NCBI GenBank assembly: GCA_035292625.1
Contig: DATDPS010000311.1
Location: 1-7,565 of the forward strand
Reading direction: 5' to 3'
Length of the DNA: 7,565 nucleotides
DNA from: SHZL01 sp035292625
GTDB lineage: Bacteria; Pseudomonadota; Gammaproteobacteria; Xanthomonadales; SZUA-36
The first letter of the stretch is position 1, and every line of letters starts with the position of its first letter. The notes under the pieces are model-generated. The model did not search any database. It was given only the letters and a program-made list of their open reading frames with translations, and had not been told where the DNA came from. The position numbers and the translations under genes were made by a program. Below are positions 1 to 6,316 of this stretch, in pieces.

Positions 1-2
1 CA

Positions 3-401
3 GAAGAATCGACTGCAGAACCCGGCGAGCCAAACGCAGCAACGGACTCCGCCGGCGCCACCCATTCAAGCGGCATCATCAGTACCCCCCCGGCTGCTGA
101 GGATAAGATGCCGGACGAAAATTGGATTCAGGAGCGCGACCCCGGGCGCTACACCATCCAGGTCATTGCCTTGCAGAATCCGGATAAATTACAGATGTTC
201 ATCGGCCAACACCCGGATTTGGCGCCGTTCGCCATTTACCAGCAGCAGCTAAAGGGTAAGCCCATCTACGTATTGATCCAGGGCGACTATGCCGATGTAA
301 AGCAGGCACAGGAGGCCGTCCGTATGTTTCCTTCGGGTTTCCAGAAACGCGAAGAACTGTGGATTCGCAGGTTCATCATGGTCCAGGGCTTGTTGAATTG
401 A
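3..401 (+). CDS. SPOR-domain protein, C-terminal part (DamX-like), cut by left edge
   Basis: This frame is open from the left edge, so the true start lies outside the window; the first ATG at 108 is internal. What is visible is about 132 residues: a Ser/Thr/Pro/Ala/Glu-rich linker (roughly the first 35 residues), then a SPOR-like domain. The domain begins at GRYTIQVIAL and includes KGKPIYVLIQGDY, followed by a helix with KQAQEAV and a final segment ending in FIMVQGLLN. This pattern resembles the C-terminal domain of E. coli DamX (a YTLQL start and a WYVLVSG strand). SPOR domains bind denuded septal peptidoglycan, so the domain should lie in the periplasm. The missing N-terminus could be a DamX-like membrane protein or an ExeA-type AAA ATPase; the visible part cannot decide. 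A link to the polysaccharide genes downstream is possible but unproven. The gene is 97 bases upstream of the next clear one. Confidence 0.78.
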   Translation, partial: EESTAEPGEPNAATDSAGATHSSGIISTPPAAEDKMPDENWIQERDPGRYTIQVIALQNPDKLQMFIGQHPDLAPFAIYQQQLKGKPIYVLIQGDYADVKQAQEAVRMFPSGFQKREELWIRRFIMVQGLLN

Positions 402-498
402 GCCCGGCGTACCCTGGAGTCAGGATCACATCCCCAGTGTTTGTGTTCTCACTCGTGGCGAAAGCAGGTTCGCATGGGCCAGTGGTGATGGACCACGC

Positions 499-1851
499 AT
501 GAACCGGATCCTGTTCGCTGGACTGATGCTGCTGGTGGTGCTCTCGCCATTACCGCTCGGCAGTAACCGGGCCTGGTCCTGGAGCTTGTGCGCCCTTGTG
601 ATTGCAGCCTTGGCGGCTGCCTGGGCTGTCGCCAATGCCGGCCCGCGGGGCCAGGTAACCCGCTTTCCGCAGTCGGTGCTGCTGTGCCTGTTCGCGCTGG
701 CCTGCGGCTGGGTGCTGGTGCAAATCGCGCCCTGGGTGCCTGCGGCCTGGAAGCACCCCCTTTGGGCGATGGTTGCCGATGTGCTGGACGCGAACCTGCC
801 CGGGACGATTTCGTTTGCCACGGACGATGGCCTCACCGCGCTGATGCGCTTGCTGAGTTATGCCCTGGTGTTTGTGCTGGCTTACCAGCTCTGCCGGGAG
901 CGCAATCGCGCGCAGGCTGCGTTTGCCTGGATGACCCTCGCAGGCCTGGCCTACGCAGTGTTTGGCTTGTACGTCTACTGGAGCGGTTACCAGCCGGAAT
1001 GGTTTTTTGGCAGCAAAGTGCTGGCGCATGACGTGCGCAGCACCTTCATCAATCGCAATCACTTCGTTACCTGGCAAGGCCTCGCGCTGCTGTGCGCGAT
1101 CGCCTGGTTCTACCAGCACATGGCACGGCCGGTGGTGAAGCCCTATTTTGTGCCGCAGGACCGCGATGCACGAGTGGAAGAGTTCATCCTCAAGGCCTGG
1201 AAACCCCTGCTCGCGGTGCTGCTGATGGTGACTGCGCTGGTGTTGACGCATTCCCGCGGTGGTTTCACCTCCACCCTGGTGGGTAGCGTGGTGTTGCTGG
1301 TACTGCTGGACCGCCGTGGATCGGCCCGCAAAGGCCTGTCACGGGCCACCGTCATCGCGGCGCTTGCCGTTGCCAGCATTGCGTTTTACCTCACCAGCGA
1401 GGTCCTGCTCGAGCGCATCGGGCGCACCGACATCACAACCGAAGAGCGACTGGAAGTATTTGCCAACGTCAATCGCGGCATCGCCGATAATCCGCTGCTG
1501 GGTTTTGGTTATGGCACCTTTGCCGACAGCTTCCGGCTGTATGACCGCAATGAGGAGCCCTGGCATTACGATCGTGCGCACAATACCTGGCTGGAAAACA
1601 CCTTTGAGCTGGGATTGCCGGTGGCGCTCGCGCTGTTCCTGTCGATTGCCGGGCTGGCCTGGGTTTGCCTGCGCGGCGTGAAACGCCGCCACCGCGACTG
1701 GGTGTATCCGGCCACGGGTGTGGCGGCCTCGGTACTGGTCGGCTTGCACGCTACGGTGGATTTCAGCCTGCAGATTCCCGCTGTCGCGATCCTCTACGCT
1801 GCCATCATGGGCGTGGCCTGCGCACAGTCGTATTCGACGGTGGGAGAATGA
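499..1851 (+). CDS. O-antigen ligase/polymerase family membrane protein (Wzy_C)
   Basis: A 450-residue, strongly hydrophobic protein with about ten to twelve predicted membrane spans; the first spans start right after the N-terminus. Family features are the INRNHF motif (residues 184-189), THSRGG (H251, R253, G254-G255) and, after a long presumably periplasmic loop, AHNTWLENTFELGLP with H361, followed by more membrane segments. This is the layout of the Wzy_C family (PF04932), which covers WaaL O-antigen ligases, Wzy polymerases and PglL-like glycosyltransferases. These use undecaprenyl-diphosphate-linked glycans at the periplasmic face. The ATG at 499 has only a weak GGA (490-492) upstream, but no in-frame alternative start is evident just before it. 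Because the same cluster encodes an ABC exporter, which normally goes with cytoplasmic polymerisation, ligation to an acceptor is more likely than block polymerisation; this is inference. The exact activity cannot be told from sequence. Confidence 0.85.
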   Translation: MNRILFAGLMLLVVLSPLPLGSNRAWSWSLCALVIAALAAAWAVANAGPRGQVTRFPQSVLLCLFALACGWVLVQIAPWVPAAWKHPLWAMVADVLDANLPGTISFATDDGLTALMRLLSYALVFVLAYQLCRERNRAQAAFAWMTLAGLAYAVFGLYVYWSGYQPEWFFGSKVLAHDVRSTFINRNHFVTWQGLALLCAIAWFYQHMARPVVKPYFVPQDRDARVEEFILKAWKPLLAVLLMVTALVLTHSRGGFTSTLVGSVVLLVLLDRRGSARKGLSRATVIAALAVASIAFYLTSEVLLERIGRTDITTEERLEVFANVNRGIADNPLLGFGYGTFADSFRLYDRNEEPWHYDRAHNTWLENTFELGLPVALALFLSIAGLAWVCLRGVKRRHRDWVYPATGVAASVLVGLHATVDFSLQIPAVAILYAAIMGVACAQSYSTVGE

Positions 1852-1900
1852 CGAGCATGCCTGGGGCGAGTAAACTCGGTCAATTGAAAAGCGATTTTTC

Positions 1901-3013
1901 ATGACCGTGCTGGCACAACATTTCTGGTTAGTGCTGCCCTTGACCGCAGCACTCAGTGCTGGCCTGGCCTTTTTGATGATTCCGCTGGCGCGTAAAACCG
2001 GCTGGGTGGATCGCCCGGGTGGGCGCAAACTGCACCTGGATGCAACACCCCTGGTGGGCGGCATGGCGGTATACGTGGCCCTCGCGGCAGCGGTCGCAGT
2101 GTCACCCATCCCGCACCTTCCTCATCACTCGTTTTGCCTGGTGATGTTGCTGGGCGCGGGGGCATTACTCCTCACCGGACTCATTGACGACCTGTATGAG
2201 CTGTCCGCAACTTCGCGGTTCCTTTTGCAAGTGGGTATTTGCCTGCTGATGGTGCAATTTGGCAATGCCCGCCTGGAGGACCTGGGCCAATTGTTCAGCG
2301 GCGACGTGCTGCAACTGGGTTGGATGTCAATTCCCATCACGGTGTTCGCGGCCATGGGTGTGATCAATTCCCTCAATCTCATTGACGGCATGGATGGGCT
2401 ATCGGGTACTTTGTTCCTGGTCGCCGCTGGCGGAATGGCCCTGTTCGCAGCCCTGGCGGGTTCCAGTGCTCTGTTCTGGCTGCTGCTCATTGCCATGGCG
2501 TCGGTGCTGGGTTACTTGCTGCTCAACGCCCGGTTTCCCTGGAATGAAAAAGCGCGGGTCTTCCTCGGTGACGCCGGCACGCTGATGCTGGGGTTCTTGC
2601 TGGCCTGGTGCTTTATCCGCCTCGGCAACGGCCCAAGTCGCGCCTTCATGCCCATGACGGCGGTGTGGTTGTTTGCGCTGCCTCTGCTGGATACCAGCAC
2701 CGTGATTTGGCGGCGCTGGCGCGAAGGGCGTTCGGCCTTTTCCGCCGATCAGAACCACCTGCACCACGCCTTTCTGCGGGCCGGTTTCAGTGTGGAGCAA
2801 ACCTGGGCTCGGATCTCCCTGCTGGCGCTAACGCTGGCGGTTTTTGGCATCGGCTTCGAACTGAGCAGGCTGCCTGAATGGCTCAGTTTCTACACCTTCA
2901 TGGTGATGGCTTTCGCGTATTACTTCTACCTGAAACACAGCTGGGCCACCCAGCGATTCCTCGGACGGCACTTCATTCATCATGACTTTACGTTTGAAGA
3001 TTGGTATGCCTGA
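1901..3013 (+). CDS. wecA: WecA-type undecaprenyl-phosphate sugar-1-phosphate transferase
   Basis: An integral membrane enzyme of the MraY/WecA/TagO family (PF00953) that transfers a sugar-1-phosphate, GlcNAc-1-P in WecA, from its UDP form to undecaprenyl phosphate at the cytoplasmic face, starting lipid-linked glycan assembly. Visible motifs in order: DRPGGRKLH and PLVGG (residues 37-54), the Asp-rich LIDDLYE (D96, D97), NSLNLIDGMDGL (156-167, with D162 and D165), FLGDAG (221-226, D224) and DQNHLHH (283-289), the HxHH-type motif of the WecA branch. About eleven hydrophobic segments fit the family, and 370 residues is close to E. coli WecA. The ATG at 1901 is the only normal start after an in-frame stop at 1871; its Shine-Dalgarno is weak. 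It follows the Wzy_C gene by 49 bases and precedes the UXS gene by 90. Other family members (WbpL-like, TagO-like) use other sugars, so the substrate is less certain than the family. Confidence 0.9.
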   Translation: MTVLAQHFWLVLPLTAALSAGLAFLMIPLARKTGWVDRPGGRKLHLDATPLVGGMAVYVALAAAVAVSPIPHLPHHSFCLVMLLGAGALLLTGLIDDLYELSATSRFLLQVGICLLMVQFGNARLEDLGQLFSGDVLQLGWMSIPITVFAAMGVINSLNLIDGMDGLSGTLFLVAAGGMALFAALAGSSALFWLLLIAMASVLGYLLLNARFPWNEKARVFLGDAGTLMLGFLLAWCFIRLGNGPSRAFMPMTAVWLFALPLLDTSTVIWRRWREGRSAFSADQNHLHHAFLRAGFSVEQTWARISLLALTLAVFGIGFELSRLPEWLSFYTFMVMAFAYYFYLKHSWATQRFLGRHFIHHDFTFEDWYA

Positions 3014-3049
3014 AGACACCCAAGGCTCGTATGCCGGCTGCAGGCTGCC

Positions 3050-3055
3050 TATAAT
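3050..3055 (+). promoter_or_regulatory. Possible promoter -10 box upstream of the UXS gene
   Basis: A perfect TATAAT lies at 3050-3055 in the 90-base gap between the wecA-like and UXS genes, about 50 bases before the UXS start. No good -35 box lies 16 to 18 bases upstream (TCGTAT at 3027-3032 matches TTGACA poorly), and the extended -10 TG is misplaced by one base. The box sits inside a 6-bp inverted repeat, CCAAGG (3020-3025) and CCTTGG (3056-3061). It could be an internal or activator-dependent promoter that allows the downstream genes to be expressed separately, or chance. Confidence 0.3.
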
Positions 3056-3103
3056 CCTTGGCCAAACGGGCCATGTGAAGCCCGAGCCAACGGGGGGCAC
3101 AGC

Positions 3104-4081
3104 ATGAATCCAGCTATTACTGGAACTTCAGGCCGATCACTGCGTGTCATGGTCACCGGCGGCGCCGGGTTTCTCGGTTCCCACCTGTGCGACCGCCTGC
3201 TTTCGGCTGGCCATGACGTGCTCTGCGTGGATAACTTCTACACTTCCACGCGACACAACATCACGCACCTGCTGGAACACCCCAATTTCGAACTCATGCG
3301 CCATGACGTGACCTTCCCGCTGTATGTCGAGGTGGATCGCATTTACAACCTGGCCTGCCCGGCTTCACCGATCCACTACCAGCGCGACCCGGTGCAGACG
3401 ACCAAGACTTCGGTGCATGGCGCAATCAACATGCTGGGTCTGGCCAAGCGCACCCGTGCCCGCATCCTGCAGGCTTCCACCAGTGAAGTATACGGCGACC
3501 CCACCGTGCACCCGCAGCCCGAAAGCTACTGGGGCAATGTCAACCCGACCGGCATCCGTTCCTGTTACGACGAAGGCAAGCGCTGTGCGGAAACGCTGTT
3601 CTTCGATTACTGGCGCCAGCACCAGCTGCCGATCAAGGTGGCCCGCATCTTCAATACCTACGGCCCGCGCATGCTGCCCGACGATGGCCGGGTAGTATCG
3701 AATTTCATCGTCCAGGCATTGCAGGGCAGGGACATCACCATTTATGGTGACGGCAGGCAAACACGTTCGTTCTGTTATGTCGATGACCTGGTGGAAGGTT
3801 TGATGCGGTTGATGGAAAGCGACCCGGAGGTTACTGGCCCGATCAACCTCGGCAACCCGGGGGAGTTTTCCATCAAGGAATTGGCCGAAAAGGTAGTGGC
3901 ACAGGTTGGCTCAAGTTCGCGGATCGTCAACCAACCGCTGCCGCAGGACGACCCGGCCCAGCGGCAACCAGATATCACTCGCGCCAGGGAAGTGCTGGGC
4001 TGGGAGCCGAAGGTGGCCCTGGACCAGGGCTTGGTCAGGACCGTTGAGTATTTTCGTGCCAGTTTGCCCACCGCGGGTTAA
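3104..4081 (+). CDS. uxs: UDP-glucuronate decarboxylase (UDP-xylose synthase)
   Basis: A 325-residue cytosolic extended SDR enzyme that oxidises and decarboxylates UDP-glucuronate to UDP-xylose with bound NAD. The Rossmann nucleotide-binding motif GGAGFLG is at residues 19-25, after a short N-terminal tail. The catalytic triad region has TSEVYG at 126-131 and YDEGK with Y155 and K159. Several blocks are typical of UXS rather than of dTDP-glucose dehydratases or epimerases: VDNFYTS, NLACPASPIHYQ, NPTGIRSCYDEGKR, NTYGPRM and GDGRQTRSFCYVDDLVEG. The length fits the soluble bacterial UXS form with no membrane anchor. The start at 3104 has a G-run (3092-3097) upstream. No UDP-glucose 6-dehydrogenase, which makes its substrate, is in view. 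The product would feed a xylose-containing glycan. Substrate assignment rests on motif resemblance; a related NDP-sugar SDR is the main alternative. Confidence 0.9.
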   Translation: MNPAITGTSGRSLRVMVTGGAGFLGSHLCDRLLSAGHDVLCVDNFYTSTRHNITHLLEHPNFELMRHDVTFPLYVEVDRIYNLACPASPIHYQRDPVQTTKTSVHGAINMLGLAKRTRARILQASTSEVYGDPTVHPQPESYWGNVNPTGIRSCYDEGKRCAETLFFDYWRQHQLPIKVARIFNTYGPRMLPDDGRVVSNFIVQALQGRDITIYGDGRQTRSFCYVDDLVEGLMRLMESDPEVTGPINLGNPGEFSIKELAEKVVAQVGSSSRIVNQPLPQDDPAQRQPDITRAREVLGWEPKVALDQGLVRTVEYFRASLPTAG

Positions 4082-4096
4082 TTTTTTTGGGAACTG

Positions 4097-4164
4097 CTGG
4101 ATTCCAGAATCGCGTTCTTTATGGACCGTCATTCCAGAATCGCGCAGCGACTTCTGGAATCCAG
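4097..4164. repeat. REP-like palindromic repeat between UXS and galE
   Basis: The 94-base gap between UXS and galE holds nested repeats. ATTCCAGAATCGCG occurs twice as a direct repeat (4101-4114 and 4131-4144). CTGGATTCCAGAA (4097-4109) is the exact reverse complement of 4152-4164. The second copy forms a tight hairpin at 4131-4160: a 9-bp stem ATTCCAGAA/TTCTGGAAT, then TCGC/GCGA around a 3-base loop, with one bulged C at 4151. The CGTCATTCC...GGAATCCAG shape recalls the short intergenic palindromes common in proteobacteria. It looks like one full unit joined to a partial unit. No following T-run makes it a terminator. Confidence 0.75.
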
Positions 4165-4166
4165 GA
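4163..4166 (+). promoter_or_regulatory. galE ribosome binding site inside the palindromic repeat
   Basis: AGGA at 4163-4166 lies 9 bases before the ATG at 4176. Its first two bases belong to the right arm of the outer inverted repeat, so folding of the repeat could reduce ribosome access. This site also decides the galE start: the frame stays open upstream to 3906, but that extension would run through the UXS gene and the repeat, and GalE homology begins at 4176. Confidence 0.6.
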
Positions 4167-4175
4167 ATCGCCCGA

Positions 4176-5207
4176 ATGACTGATAAAACAATCCTCGTCA
4201 CCGGCGGCGCCGGCTACATCGGTTCCCACGCCTGTGTCGAACTGCTCGACACGGGCTACGATGTTGTAGTAGTCGACAACCTGTGCAACAGCAAGGCCGA
4301 GGCGCTGGAGCGGGTGAAGAAAATCACCGGAAAATCACTCGACTTCGTGCACTGCGACATCCTTGACCGAGAGGCTCTGGGCAAAGTGTTTGCCGAATAT
4401 CAGCCTTCCGCGGTGATTCATTTCGCCGGCCTCAAAGCGGTTGGAGAGTCTGTCGAAAAGCCGCTGTTGTACTACCGGAACAACGTCGTGGGCACTGCCA
4501 CGCTGCTCGAAGCCATGACCGAGGCCGGAGTAATAAACCTCGTGTTCAGTTCATCCTGCACCGTGTACGGCGCACCGGAGACCCTGCCGCTGCGCGAAAA
4601 CTCACCGCTGCAAGCCGTCAACCCCTACGGCCAGACCAAATTGACCATCGAATACATGCTCAGGGATCTGGCCGCTTCCGACCCGAACTGGAACATCTCC
4701 ATCCTGCGCTACTTCAACCCGGTGGGCGCGCATCCCAGCGGCGAAATCGGCGAAGACCCGCTGGGCACTCCCAATAACCTGATGCCCTACATTACCAAGG
4801 TTGCCGTCGGAGAATTGAAAGAACTTTCAGTCTGGGGCAACGACTACCCGACACCCGATGGTACCTGCATCCGCGATTACATTCACGTGGTCGACCTGGC
4901 GAAAGGCCACATCAAGGCCCTGCAGAAGCTCCAGCAGAACCAAGGTACTGGTGCGGGTTACCTCGGCATCCACAACCTCGGCACGGGTCGGGGTCACTCG
5001 GTGCTCGAAGTGATCGAAGGATTTCGCCAAGCCACTGGCCGGGCAGTACCGCACCGCATTGCCGAACGCAGGGCCGGTGATGCTCCAGCCGTGTATGCCG
5101 ATCCGGCCTTGGCCACGGCAGAGCTTGCCTGGAAAGCAGAGCTGGGTATCCAGGCCATGTGTGCCGATGCCTGGCGCTGGCAACAGAACAACCCGAAGGG
5201 CTACTGA
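4176..5207 (+). CDS. galE: UDP-glucose 4-epimerase
   Basis: A cytosolic NAD-dependent SDR enzyme that interconverts UDP-glucose and UDP-galactose (in some members also the GlcNAc/GalNAc forms), providing galactose units for the glycan. It has 343 residues, near the 338 of E. coli GalE. The NAD-binding motif GGAGYIGSH is at residues 10-18, followed by VVVVDNLCNS. HFAGLKAVGESV, FSSSCTVYG (S125-S127) and NPYGQTK (Y151, K155) supply the active site. RYFNPVGAHPSG, NNLMPYI and DGTCIRDYIHVVDLA are diagnostic of GalE. The cysteine at 128 replaces the alanine found in E. coli (SSSATVYG), a mild change next to the catalytic serine. The start at 4176 is supported by homology and by AGGA at 4163-4166. 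The 3' end overlaps the likely start of the next gene. Substrate breadth (acetylated or not) cannot be read confidently. Confidence 0.95.
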   Translation: MTDKTILVTGGAGYIGSHACVELLDTGYDVVVVDNLCNSKAEALERVKKITGKSLDFVHCDILDREALGKVFAEYQPSAVIHFAGLKAVGESVEKPLLYYRNNVVGTATLLEAMTEAGVINLVFSSSCTVYGAPETLPLRENSPLQAVNPYGQTKLTIEYMLRDLAASDPNWNISILRYFNPVGAHPSGEIGEDPLGTPNNLMPYITKVAVGELKELSVWGNDYPTPDGTCIRDYIHVVDLAKGHIKALQKLQQNQGTGAGYLGIHNLGTGRGHSVLEVIEGFRQATGRAVPHRIAERRAGDAPAVYADPALATAELAWKAELGIQAMCADAWRWQQNNPKGY

Positions 5208-6316
5208 ACACACCCAACCACATCATTGACCGATTCCTCTGCCAGGCCTTGCGCGGTGAGCCGGCGCCCTGGGAGGAATTGCCCGGCAACATTGCTGTGG
5301 ATGAACTGAATGAACGCTGCCAGCATCATGGTGTGCAGGCCCTTTTGTACCACACCATGCACATGCGGCATGAATGGCCGGGCTGGCCGCCGGGGCTCCG
5401 GCGGGAGTTGGAAATAGCCAGCAAGGCCGGCATCGCGCAAGACCTGTTGCGGGCGCATTATCTGCAGCAACTCCTGAACGGCCTGCGCCAGAGCCGTGTG
5501 CGTGTGGTACTGACCAAGGGAGAGGCACTGGCGGCATCTCTTTATGCCATACCCGGCACTCGGGCGCGCTGCGACAGCGACCTGTTCATCCCCATCGCCG
5601 ACCTCATGCGGGCGCAGCAAGTCGTGCACGAGGCGGGATTTGAAATTCATGCGCCCACATACAAGAGCCATCAATTCACCGTCGCCCGCAAGGTTGATCC
5701 TTCCTGCACTGTCCGCTTTGACATCCACTGGCGCATCCAGAATGCACCCCGGTTTGCGCGCGCTATTTCGTTCGAGGAAGCCTACGCCGGTTCTGTCGAG
5801 CTGGCAGACATGGGTGGAATCCGTGTGCTGGATGCTGCTGATGCGCTGATGCTGGCCTGCATGCACCGATGCGGCAATGAGCGTCATGACCGTGACCGGC
5901 TGATCTGGATTTACGACATCCACTTGCTGATCTCGTCACTGGAAGAATTACGGCTCAGGGAGTTTGCGCAACAGGCGGTGAACCGCAATGTGCAGCAGGT
6001 CTGCCTGGATGGAGTTTCCAGGGCGAAGGAGCTGTTTCATACCCATGTGCCGTCTGAAGTGCTGGAATTACTGGATTCGCCAGAACCCAAACAAACATGG
6101 TCACGGCGTTTCGCTGAAAGCAACCTCGGCCTGCTGGTGGACGACTGGAAAAAACTTCCCAATCGACAGGCGCGGTTGGGTTTGCTACAAGAACTGTTTA
6201 TGCCTTCCACAGAGGCATTGATGAATAAGTATCACAAGACCAGCAAAGCCTGGCTGCCCTTTCTCTACCTCCGCCAGATTGTCGGCGGCTTTAAGCAACG
6301 GCTGCTGCTGAGATGA
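5159..6316 (+). CDS. Uncharacterised nucleotidyltransferase-fold protein (PF14907-like)
   Basis: A predicted soluble protein of up to 385 residues, resembling the uncharacterised nucleotidyltransferase family PF14907 (NTP_transf_5). Signature blocks are LTKGEALAASLY (K120, G121), the metal-binding type RCDSDLFI with D139 and D141, and FDIHWRI with D188 and H190. A helical N-terminal region contains HIIDRFLCQALRGE, and DALMLACMHR leads a mostly helical C-terminal half. The three acidic residues suggest an intact nucleotidyltransferase active site, but no substrate is known for the family. Members are seen in exopolysaccharide clusters. The ATG at 5159 overlaps galE by 49 bases and is the only standard start before the conserved region; a CTG at 5204, overlapping the galE stop and preceded by GAAGGG, is an alternative that would drop 15 residues. 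The 3' end overlaps wzm by ATGA, implying coupled translation with the exporter. Confidence 0.83.
   Translation: MCRCLALATEQPEGLLNTPNHIIDRFLCQALRGEPAPWEELPGNIAVDELNERCQHHGVQALLYHTMHMRHEWPGWPPGLRRELEIASKAGIAQDLLRAHYLQQLLNGLRQSRVRVVLTKGEALAASLYAIPGTRARCDSDLFIPIADLMRAQQVVHEAGFEIHAPTYKSHQFTVARKVDPSCTVRFDIHWRIQNAPRFARAISFEEAYAGSVELADMGGIRVLDAADALMLACMHRCGNERHDRDRLIWIYDIHLLISSLEELRLREFAQQAVNRNVQQVCLDGVSRAKELFHTHVPSEVLELLDSPEPKQTWSRRFAESNLGLLVDDWKKLPNRQARLGLLQELFMPSTEALMNKYHKTSKAWLPFLYLRQIVGGFKQRLLLR

Noticed and set aside
550..1251. Minus-strand open frame (233 residues)
   Set aside because: It is antisense to the Wzy_C gene and has low-complexity His/Gln/Arg-rich composition with no motif.
1867..1878. 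Small hairpin CGAG-TAAA-CTCG in the gap before the wecA-like gene
   Set aside because: The stem is only 4 bp and no T-run follows directly, so neither a terminator nor a regulatory element is supported.
1339..2109. Long minus-strand open frame (256 residues)
   Set aside because: It spans the Wzy_C and wecA genes antisense, has no family motif, and both sense genes are clearly real.
4067..4088. Intrinsic terminator at the end of the UXS gene (T-run 4082-4088)
   Set aside because: Seven T residues follow the stop, but the only stem before them is CCC/GGG of 3 bp, too weak; the strong hairpin lies after the T-run.
4131..4160. CRISPR-type or transposon end reading of the repeats before galE
   Set aside because: There are only two short copies with no regular spacers, and no transposase or target duplication is visible; a REP-like intergenic palindrome fits better.
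3906..4175. Upstream extension of the galE frame to an ATG at 3906
   Set aside because: It runs out of frame through the end of the UXS gene and through the palindromic repeat, has no GalE homology, and a good AGGA precedes the ATG at 4176.
5201..5923. Long minus-strand open frame (240 residues)
   Set aside because: It lies antisense to the nucleotidyltransferase-like gene, shows no recognisable domain, and is rich in His, Arg and Gln as expected of a shadow frame in GC-rich DNA.
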